Shown piece after piece: positions 13,101-25,100 of a stretch of 64,000 bases of DNA (position 1 is the first letter of the stretch; each line of letters opens with the position of its first letter). The stretch is from Anarhynchus alexandrinus (taxonomy: Eukaryota > Chordata > Aves > Charadriiformes > Charadriidae). Where the stretch lies: assembly GCA_008711295.1 (NCBI GenBank), contig VUYV01000214.1:496001-560000 (forward strand), in the 5' to 3' direction. Both the position numbers and the translations under genes were made by a program. The notes under the pieces are model-generated. The model saw only the letters and a program-made list of their open reading frames with translations, was not told the DNA's origin and searched no databases.

Positions 13101-16100
13101 TTGACAGCACAGGAGCTACAGGAGCTGACCTTGACTTTTTGTGGGCTACTGCATGGGCTACACTTCTAGTTGAACTAACCACTGTTCACAAAGTTGGGTC
13201 CAAGAACATGAGTCAAAACCAGCCCCCCAATAAACGCCATTTACAACCTTCAACATAGAGTAAGATATCCAGGACCCTTAAGTAAGGGAATGGCACTGAA
13301 ACATTGAAGAGGTACATGAAAGGGCTGGATGAATGGAGGAGGATCCTAATGAACTGTAAATCCTCTTTACTACCTTTTAATGTCAAAGGAAACTGCAAGT
13401 CTTCCTTAATCTGCACCTGTGTTTTGGGTACATGCAAGGGCTGGTTGCAAATTCTGCAGGTCCACAGGACATATATATTGTTCTATATGAGAGAAACTAT
13501 CATGAGTACAGGAACACTTGGACAGGAAAGTACCTCTGTCTGTTGACAGAAAACCAAAACTTGAGGAATTAACAGCAGCTCTCCATATAACAGACCTCCT
13601 CGCCCCCTCAGGGCCACTATAAAACCAGAGCCAAAATGGATCATGTTTTAAGAAACGGATCCTCTGCTGTCCAGGACCGTACTAACCCTGGAGGAATCTC
13701 TCACTCTGCCTGGCTCCTTTGGAGCACACAAAGCTCACATCCCACAGTAAAACTGGAGAAAGAGGGTGACGTTAGTTCTAACTCAGCAATGGTAAAGTGT
13801 CACTAGCTCCTCATGGTTTTCTGAAATTCACAAGTAGCTTGTTTTTTAAAACAATCACATTGTGGCTTGTATTCAGAACTAGCTGAAAGGAACATAATAA
13901 TTTCATATTTCTGAACTACACATATTTAAAGCTGCCTGGTGGAGTTTCTAAATTACCATCAAGCTAAACAGCAAAGTTTAAAAGGCTTCAGCTTTAAAGA
14001 TAAGTTGCAAGTCTTTTGAATACAGAAATGAAAACTTGTACAGTTAGTAACTCCACTGTATTGCATCTAGGTCCTATGAAATACAGTCTACTCGTATTAT
14101 TTTTCACTTAAGACCACTGATTAAATATTTCTCAAATGTAACTTCATAATGAAATCTCAAAAGACTATTAAAAAATAAAAGCCTTTGCGTAAATGCAATG
14201 TAAGAAGCTACTTCTAACGCACATGTAGACTTCTAAACTCTTTCCTATAGAATAAAATGGAGTAGACAAAGTGTAGACACACATTCTGCAAAATATAGAC
14301 CTAGAATCCCTCTGGGTTCACATCAATGGGGTAAAAACTACAATTTAGTCTGTATGCCAGGAATTCTGAACACACCAGGACATCATAGATGGGATTCAGA
14401 CTACAGAATTGAATGAAGAATAATTTGTAGAATAAATTAACAATAACTGAAAACTAACCATAGCAAGTGAGTACACAGATCCCTACAACGATGAGGCAAA
14501 AGTTCCCGTTCACATTAAAGATTGTTTTGTACAATCTGGTTATGGAGAGAAATCACCAGAGAAAGTTATGCAAGCTAAGAAAAGGGAGTGCACCGATTAC
14601 ACTTTGGGATAAACCAAAGTAAGGGCAGAGATTTGGTTTTGCAATAACTGCAAAAATAAAAAAAAAAACTTCACTGGCTGGCTGAGACATCAACTCTTGG
14701 GCAGTCTGACCATCACACTTCGATGAAGAGCAAGCAACAAATAACACTGAGAAATACTCTTTTCAAGCCACATGAACTGCTTGTGAATATGCACGTGCTT
14801 GAACGTAAACATGCATTTCTTTCACTGTATGCATATCGCAGAAAAGTGAAATAAAAGTTCAGGTAGACTTGGGCAAAGACACTATGCAATATATAAATTG
14901 GTACAAAAATCTACCCTGGAGAGAAGCAAAGCACGTCTCCTCTCGAGTCTTCAAAAGCTCTCTACCACCGGAATGTGCAGGCACGGCAGTAATTCTTTAC
15001 TCTCCCCTTCCTGCCTACCTCTGCCGTCAGTAAGAGGCAGCACATGAACTTTAAGTGACATTTCCCTGACCATAGCAAATGGTCAGGAAAGTCAACTGCA
15101 GTTCAGCAGAAGTCACAGGTAGTCCAAGAAAACTCTTGCATACAGAAGAACAAAGCAAGAAGAAAAAAAACCCCGAGGAAAAAAAAAAAAAAAAAAAAAN
15201 AAAAAAAAGAAACACTCTCCTCCAAAACACATGCACATTAAATAGTAAGTAACACAGAACTGCTATGGGAAGAATCTTGTAAAGAACCATTTCAGTCTCT
15301 TGTGACTAGCCCAGTCCTCTGGAAACAAGCACTGGGTTGTAGCTCTCTGGGCTGGCAACATGATAGAGGACTTCATATTTGACCTCTGAAAATGTCAAGA
15401 GGGCACAAATCCTTTACTGCTTCCCTCAGCAATCTAGGATGAGGCTGACATGTCAGAAGAGGGTGTCTATTGTAAAATCATACTCCACTTGAAGTTAACT
15501 AAGCCTTGCACGTTTTTCTGGCTTTGAAATGACCACATAGCCCAGAGCTGTGGAGCAACTCTGTTAACTTTACTATAGCAAACGGAAAAAAAAAAATATC
15601 CGATGAAGAACTCTGAAGAAGTAAGGCTCTGGGTAAGCTCTACAGGAGACCCACAATGCAGATATGCACCTTTTCCAGCTCCTACCACTGCCCTTCCCAG
15701 CCTCTTGACACTGATCCCTGCAAAACTATTCCTGCCCCCTCTATCCTTCTGGCTTGCCCACCTATCTTATCCATTCCACTCAAAATTACCCATACTGACA
15801 AAGCTCTACTGTTCTCAGCTAAATCAGCTATTCTGGCTCATTCTCATGGTGTACGCAAGTCAGCGGCTTAGCTGGTGGAGTAGAGGCAGTGGTAACCAGG
15901 TAGGCATGGGGCAGCACCTCTAGCGCTGACACGGGCTTCATGTCCACAGCCCTTGGTACCTGAAGCAGCAGATATAACCACAGAAAACAGGAATGAAGAA
16001 ACTCCAATCACCTAATGCTTTCTGACTGCTCAGGCTGGATAAAATATACTAAACTATTCCTTGCAGTACTTTGTCTAACCTGTTCTTGAAGACCTCTCAT

Positions 16101-19100
16101 GAAGAAATGCAATATTATTGCACAGAAATTATCCTAGTGCATAGATGTCCTTACTATTTAAAAACCTTTCTGAATGTCTAACCTACATTTCCTTTCCTAC
16201 AATTTATACTCTTTCTTCCCTGCCTTACCCGCAATCATTGCAGAGAACAACTTATTCTGTTCCTCTTTGCATCTATCTCTATATATTTGAAAACTTTGGT
16301 TTTCCTACAGTCTTCTGTTATATAAAATGAAAAAGCCAGTTGTTTCAACTTCCCTCACAGATAACATTTCCCAGACTTTTGCTTGTGTACTCTTTTTTTG
16401 GACTCCTTCCGTTTGATCTGCATTTTTCTTGAAGTATAGTGTCCAAGATTGGGTACATATTCCAGCCTAGGCTTTATCAGCTTTTATAGAGCTAAATTAT
16501 TATTAAATAACACTTTTCAGTAGTGTTTGCCTTCTTTGTGTACACAAAATGCATAACATGTTCACCTGTGCTTGGCTCATAAACCAGGAAAGGTCTCCAA
16601 TCCTCTTCAGCAGAACTGCTATCTAGCCAACCATTCTCCATCCTCAATTCATGCCACTGACTAGACACACCAAAATGTAGACACTCTGAATTTTCCTTTG
16701 GTTTTGTCCCATACTTCTCAGCTTCTCCAAATACTGTGAGCCCCAATCCTGTCCTCCTCCCAGCCTACTAACCTGCAAGCTTAATAAATATGCACATGCT
16801 GTTCCCTTATTTACATCAAATTACTGAAAATACTGAATAGTATCAGACACGGAGCTTCTCCCTCCCCACCCAAAAGCCCTGCTCAACACATCCTCCCAGT
16901 CTGGCACCAAGCTTTTATTCCAGTACTGTTTTCTCACCAGTTGCACATACAGCTTTGAGTAGTCCCAGCTTGCTTACAAAAACGTCAAGCCTGTGTCAAG
17001 CACCTTACTAAACCCAAGAAGTGCAAAAAGACATTTAACACCAACTTGTTCAGGAGGCAGTTCAACAAATATTTAGTCTGGTGGTAGGTCCAGCTTAAAT
17101 AATGATCTCTTCTGCCCCCTCCCCCATGTCCCATGCGTTTCTGCCTCACCATTGATGCCCTAATTGTACCTGTACTGCACAGGGAGCTGTACTAGGGAAC
17201 TGTCACCATAAAGTAACTCCAACACCTCCCCATAGCACTTGCCCCTCCCCAAAAAGAGGTACTAGTTAACTCAGTTTGAATACTTGATCTAGCTAACTGG
17301 GTGGCCAGCTTCGCTAGCTTTGCCAGCAAAACTCTGGGTGAGCCCCTGATGAGAACAGAGTGCTGCCAGAGGAAAAAAAAAGAAATTGCCAAACTGCAAC
17401 AGTAGTATTAGCTCTTGAGAGTTTTCGTTTTCCACTGTATGCAGAAAAAAAATTACTTTATCTTTCTCTGCCACTGAGATATTTGGGAACACAGAAGTAA
17501 CTTCTGCAATACCCAATTTCAGTTATGTATACTTTTTGCCTGCCTGATTTTGTTTCTACATGATATGTGCATGGTATTTTCATCGTCAATAAACTGTGGT
17601 TACACTTTTTGCCCTCATTCCTGTACCTAGGCCTGGGACAAAGCATGTTAGCCCTTAGTTATGCTGACAAAACCGTTTGTGGACTCAGATCACAGTTGTT
17701 TTGAAAGAGTTATTTTAACCTGGATTGGTATGCTGGTTTATAGCACAGCTCCACGAATAATAGTGTCAGCAAAACTGAACAAAAACTGCCCTGCCAGACA
17801 AAGTCAGAAACGAGAGGCTGGGTTTAAAGCCAGCGCTACCGCAGGAGCCCCCACGCTGCTGAACCATAGCTCCTGCATCTTCAGATTGCCCCATCCACCT
17901 TAGGAAAACAGCCTGATGTTACAAATGGCCGAACAAGCACTAAAAATGGCTTAGTGATAGAAGGGACAATAGCATCACCAACAGTGTTGGAGACAGCACA
18001 GTCCAGCAGGTGCCCTTCACTGAGTTATATGTACTTCTGTCCCACTCAGACAACCATCTGGCAATTTGCAACATCTACTGTTAGGAGGATGAGCTTTACC
18101 CCTCACCTTTAGATGACTGCCAGCAGGATATGATTTTCCTACCACGGATGGGCTGGCTAACAAGGATCTCATGAAACTCCTACCACATACATCCTAGTTT
18201 TTTAGTCTCTCTGCTACTTGTTGTGGAACGTTTTGATGCTTCATCACCAGAATTCCTGAAGCATTAGTATCTTTGTGGTCACACCCTTAGCTACCATGAG
18301 AAATCTCCCTGGAGATCAATGATGCAACTGTTTTGTGCCTCCACCCTGCTTCAAAAATGTCTGCAGCTATACATTGCAACTACTGTCCTTCCACCTGACC
18401 CCCCCAAAGCTAAGCAGCAGCACACAGGATTGTCTACAATGATGCAGACCTTTCCATACAAAGCACAGAGATAGAAGTCGCTAATCTTTGCTTCAATGCA
18501 ATGTATTAATTCCTATGAAACAGGGTCCAAAACTGCAATGCGGACTTCAGTGTTCCCTCAGTCCAAGCCACATTTTGAAGATGGCAATGTGTGAGTGAAG
18601 GGAGATATTGCTGCAAAGCATCAAACTGGTGCTGCTATAAACAGACTGAATCAAGGCCCACGAATCAAACCCAAATCTCCAATATAACAGCAGAGACAAA
18701 AAGCCAGACAAAATGGTTCAAACATTTCTGTTCAGGGTTTATCCCGCAGTGTACAAAAGCAAATTGTAGCCTTGCAAAGCTTTCAAAGATAGTCATATGC
18801 AGATCTTCAAGTTCCTGTTATCTAGTGTGAGAAATAAGTGGAATCAGAACCAATTTCAGTCACTCTAAGAACGAAACATAGCAGGGAAAGGGGACTGACC
18901 CAACTGCTGAGAAAAATAGGTCAAAATATCTGTACACTCTGCATTGGCTTATGCAGCTGACAGAAGACACCAAGGTTTGCAAGGAACTAATTAAAGGGAA
19001 GAAAGAAAGGCAAAAGGGTCTTCACAGGCCCTCATGAGCTCAAGAGGAAGGAGAGGCTGCAAAACCTTCTGCAATTGGTGAGATCACTACTGGAGGCTAC

Positions 19101-22100
19101 CAGATGTGTAGGCTGACAGGGGAAGACAGCACATGAGCTTTCCTTCACCATAGTATCTAGCTCATCATAGACAACAAGGTGATATTTGAACTGCAAAATC
19201 AGTTGGTCAGACAACACGCAATTTTTGTAGAAAGGCTACTGAATCAAATATTTTGCTGTTCAGTTAGATCAGTTCCTGAAGGAAAGGTAATTTTTTCCTT
19301 TGCTATGACAAAGAGAAGTTCATGTCATGTCCAAACCCAACCTCAGACACACTGACTTAATTCAGAAAGGCAGAAGGCCTTCTGCTGCAGCTGTTCACCT
19401 CTGCTCTCAACCAAAATCTAGTTTCTCTCTCTTGTTTACTATGCTTTCGTAAAAAGATGAGATAAAGTGCTGCAAACAGACTCGATGACTTCCTCTGTCG
19501 GTTCAGGGTGGGGCTCCCACCCAACAGCATTTGGTGTGTAGCATTTGGCAAGAGGCACAAAACCTGAACCACAGATTAAGGCAGTTGGCACTTCTTCCTC
19601 CCTTCATCTTCACCCCACTTCCAAAAATCATTTCTCACAGGATGGAAGAAAAAAGTATTCAAAAACTGGGTCACATGCACAGAAGGAGCCATCATTTTGC
19701 TAGTGGGGCAGTATCAAAGAGCAGTATGCTGTAGAAATATAAAAAGGGTGTGGGGAACACACAGGTGATAGAAAAGACATCTCCATCAGCACCCTTTTCT
19801 TCTTATGCAGCTCCAGGGAGTCTCACATCCGGTGCACAGACCTTATCACACTTGAGAATGCTTGCTGATTTCATACCTGTGGCATTGGTAAGGGCCTTTG
19901 GATTAAGGCTAAGATCTGAGTATCAAGTTAAGGATAAGAAAAGAAGCCACAACTGGTAAATTGTGATCATTCAAACCCCAAAATATATAAAATTAGAAAA
20001 TTCAAAATTAAGATTGACCTAAAGAAACCAATCCAAATATTTTTATTAAGGTGAGAAACACATCTCTGGCACCCAAACAAATGCAACTTTGCCCTTCAGT
20101 GACACCTCTCAAGCACAATTTTTAAAGAATTACGAGTGTTTCTAGTCTCAAACAGAAGAAAGGCTGTAGAAAGGTTCTTCACCACATTGTTACTGCTGCC
20201 AGCACTGCCAAAGCATGGCATTACACCTGTAGCATAGGGCTTTACAGAGCCTTCCCTGTTACCGAGCTATTCCAATCAATAGAGATATGGCACAGAAGAC
20301 AGCAGCCAAATAAAGGCCATGTTAGCTAGATTGTTTGGTGAGTCTCAGGCTGTTATGAAAGCCAAAGCTGAAGAAGTCCTGCCTCCCTGACACCCCACCT
20401 CAAAGAGCTACCCCTTCTCCTGCATCAACACTCATGAGCCTGCACAGCAAGCTGTTCCTCCCCAAAATACCCACTTTCCAGCTCCCTGAACTGGGCTTGC
20501 CCTGGTTGGACGAAGTATCTGTACAAGTGGGACTGTGGTACCCTGCCTCAGCCCAGCTCACCATGGAGACACACACCAGCTGAGCTGCTTCCAACACCTG
20601 AACAAAGCACCTCTCCAGAGCCCACGTCCACGACTCAGCAAAACTGTCAGTAACTTTATTACAGCGGTATCTCCTTTATGATACAGCTGAAGCGCAAGAT
20701 TTTCATTAGTTTTACCCATGTGAAAAGCCTGAAGTATGGGTTTGTCACAGCGAACGTGCAAAATTGACAGAAAGGGCTAAGATTTTTCAAGGCCCAATGC
20801 TAAATTAATTTAAACTCTAACAGATAGGTGTAATTTCTCAGAAAGTTCACCCTATTTAGAAGCAAAATGGAAATTATCACCCATGGTAACAGTTATCAGA
20901 TCTATGGGTGACTATGGCTACAGCTTTGTGTCAAAGAACATTTACAACAAATACAGATAGTATAACCCGCTCTGTCCATCCCCATTAACTCTTGGCATTC
21001 AAAAGAAATTACCTAAATCCTGAACTGAAAAATAAAAAAGATAAAAGAAAGCTTCATTACAGTTAGGATTATGCAACCTCCAAACTGAAGAGGAAAAGGG
21101 AGAAAAGGAACTTCTAGTGAGAACCCTTTGATCCATGCATTCCTAGACCAGACTTCATGCCTGCTTCTTGGATGGATAATCATCCTTTGCAAACTCTTCT
21201 GACAACTCTACCGAGTGTCCAGACTAGGGGAGGTGTGGGGCCATGAGAAGAAAAAGGAGAGACCATTCCCAGCCAACAAGTAAGAATGAACCCAAGACGA
21301 CTGTGGGAACATGAAGGGGAAAAAGCTGTATCACATATCAGATTTTACTCCCCTGAATTATTACGCTTCTCTTGCAACCAGCAGAGTTAAATCTTTTATC
21401 ATCGCAGGGATCAAGGACTAAACACAGCCAATCAAACCCCTGAGCATGGCCTTGTCTTTCTACAACTTCAGAAAGGGCAAACAGCACAGTTCCGTTACTA
21501 ACAATGAACTTTCCTACTCCAACCATGTCTCATTAATCACAGAAGATATAAACACATGGCAAACAAACACAGACAGCTATCTAAAAATATAAACAAACCA
21601 GGTGCAGTTATTAGGCCCCTGACAATGAGGCTCTCAGCTTAAATGCACGGACGCCTTCTCCACACAAACCCTCAAGGCTTTGAAATTGTGCTTCAAGAGA
21701 AGAGATCAAAGTCAAAGAACCAGCAAATAATTCCTGGGAGACAAGTTACAGGTAGATGATCAAATTAAAATAAAACCAGTTACAGTTTCTGTGCTACATG
21801 CCACAAACAGAAGTACAGCTGCAAATGCCCTCTACAGCTTTTGTTTGTTTTACGATACCTGCTTAGTGTTCCAGCTTTAACTCTCAGAGCATGACATCGT
21901 AAATCAAAAGTCTCCTGCAGCCTCTATTTTTGAGGTCCCATTCTGTACACAACGAACCAGGAAATAGCAAGGTTTCAGAGGTTAAATAGAGTATTAAAAA
22001 AAGTCATTATTATTTCTAGATCTTAAAGACTTGACAGGACTGGATATTTTATTAAACAAGTCTGGGAATTACAATATTTACAGTCCATATGTTTGTTTTT

Positions 22101-25100
22101 AACTCCTTATCCTAAATGAAAGTACAGTTTCAGCTTGTTTTGTGGAAAAAAGGTGTGAAAGTGAAGCAGTCATCAATGGGCAGAATAGCAGACACTAGAT
22201 GGCAGGGAAGTAAAAATTTGTAATTTCGTTTTGTTACTATAAATATATTCAAAAAACTATAGGGAACGTCACTACAAAGACCTGATATGTCAAGCAGCAA
22301 GAGAATGATGGGAACATGTTATGCAGCAGAGATAGGTAAAGCAGGAAGAGCTCTTTCGGGGTGTTAAAGTAATTGGTTTATCTGCAGTTCAAAGATAACA
22401 CACAATAGTCTCGAAATGTCGACTGTGTAGCCACACTGCAACACTTTCGAATCAGTAAAACTTCACATAGGCACAGCAGTTCATCTTCTATCCTAGCCTT
22501 TACGTAGAAGATAAAATATTGTTGAGACAATAAAAATTGCACCTGAAGTCATCAGCATAACTGCAGAATGGTTCCTGCCATGAAAAATACTACACATGTA
22601 GATAACTACGTATGTTCCAACAGTTTACTGCCTCTCTTTTCCTTGACATACATCAAAAGACACTCCTATTTCACAATTAACATTCAAACAATTAAGAAAG
22701 CTAGTTTTTTTGTTTTCTTTTGTTTCTGGCAACATTTAATATGTTCTACTGTAGCTAACGTTTGTAACAGGATCCAGGAGTCGACCATATCCTCAAAGGA
22801 CAGGTCTCCTTCAACTACTGCCCCATATACTATATTGACAAGTTTCAGGTTTAAAACTGGCAGCTTAATAAGAAAATATGAACATGAATAAAATATTAAA
22901 TATAGAGCTATGCAATGAAGTTGTAAGTGCGTAATTTTCATCAACAACATTACTTCTTTAAAATTGAGCAGTGGTTTGACTATCAGGTGAAAGCTAAAGC
23001 AGCAATATCATTTTTAGTGACCCTACACAAACACAAGTGTGGATGTATGGCCAAATTTGCGGGTTGAGGTGTTAAAGTCTGGAGATATGGTTTAACTTCA
23101 GAAGCTCACCGGTGGCAAGCATTTAACTTCCTGAAATCAGTACCTCAAAGATGCATGTTTTCTTGTGACGGTAGCTGTGCTAGATGCAGAAGACCACTTA
23201 CAAGCTTTGCCTAGATGATGATCAACAATGATATGCCAAAGCACAACCTGTGTTCTGTATCCTCAAATCACTAAGGGTCCCCAGTAAATGGCGATTCCTT
23301 TAGAATTAATTCTAAGCAACGTCACACAGCACCTCCCAAAAGCAAATACTGTACTTTGGTTTTATAATAAATATTACAGTTTCTCCATTAAACTTGTGGC
23401 TACAAAAAAAAAATAAATGCAGCTAGTGATATGAAAGGCCTAATGAGATTATAGTCATTAAACTGCCTGCTGTATTACAATCATTCCTAATCGCGTGACA
23501 TGTTGCAACTGAACTACAGCACTCTCCCCTCATGTAGTCCAGAGATAAAATACACTCTCTTCAGCAGAGTCTGAAACCCGGCAGCATCAGATTCACAAAT
23601 CTCGTATTCCAAAACACGCTCAAGCAATGCCCATGGCTGCATGTCCAAGCAGAAAACTGCATCGGAGTGTTGGTAACACAGACCTATAGCATGGAAACAC
23701 CTCAGCACCTGTAAAAGCAGTCACATTAAAAAAACAGCACAAACTCCATCCTGTTTGGATTCTACATCCATTCATGCATTCTGCATATTCCAGGATTCTG
23801 CATCCTGGAATGCAAACATGCAGTCAGAGTAGTTGGATGTGGACACAAAAACTGGCGAACATCCAAGACACTGAAGTGACAAAGAAGCTCCTGGAAATTC
23901 TCTGGTGTACTACAGCCACCCTCCTTCTAGTTTTCAGTCCAGACAATGCCCTTTTCAAAGGCTGCCTGTGTCACCTTTCCGATATTCACAAAGCAGTGCC
24001 ATAGAGCAACACAAGGCACTTTTCCAGAAATGATCTACTTCTGTTTCGCCTGCTTAGGTGAATCTGATGGTCACAACAGCAGCTTTCCTGCAGGATTCTG
24101 CCACATGACAACCCTGCATGCTTGCTATATTTTGTGTTTGCAGCCAGAAGCCAAAGACCCCAATTCCGATGGATAAAACAATGGGCATGTGAAGCTTTAA
24201 ACCTTGCAAAACAGAAAAAGCACAACATATTTTGCAAAGCTGAGTATTGCTACATTTGCCAAATGTCTTTCCCCTAAAAATTTTTGCTGTTTTAGTTGAA
24301 GATACTTTCCACATGTCTTTCTACTCAGATGCACATTAGCTACTGTTTTAAACATTCTTTTCAAAGGTGGAAAATTGGGTGTTTAATACTCCCCAAAAAA
24401 AACCTTATGATAGCTGTAACCTTTAAATCCGACACTGTAAAAACTGAAAGAATCTGTTCTTACAGCCTCACAGAATTCAAAGAGTTGGGCACAGACAGCA
24501 GTTTTTGTTTAGCTTGCATTTTATGAGGACAAGAAGATGAAAATCACCTCTGCATAGCTACAAAAAAATGCAAATAGCAAAAAAGCTTGTCTATTTGCAC
24601 TGCCAGAAAATAGGCCAAAACCTGAATAAATATGAAAAGTCATCTCTCCTTGTTTCTATATACAATCCTTCTAGCTCAAATCACGGGTATGTCAGATGCA
24701 GATGAAGACTTGCTTCCCACCGCTTTTCTATGGGCAACTGAGAATTTTAATCTTCAACTAATGAATCCTGCTACTAGTATAAGTTTACACAAAGTGATAA
24801 CAGAAAAGCAAGAAGAATTAATGAAGCATAAAACCCAATTATTTTGAATCCTCTGTCACTGCTTATAAATGCTTTATTTCTTACAACAATACACTAATTT
24901 TTAGTGAAGCATAGCCCTGTAGGTGGCTGGTGGGTTGGAATCATTATTCAAGCAAGATTAAGTGTACTCGGTAAAAAAATGTTGAAACATTTGCCTTTCC
25001 TCTCTACCGTATAAACAAAATTCCACATAGGAACAAAGTAAGCAATTCCCAGCTCTGTTCTGAACAAGCAAAGCAGGAGTGGTGTGACTCTTACTCTCAC

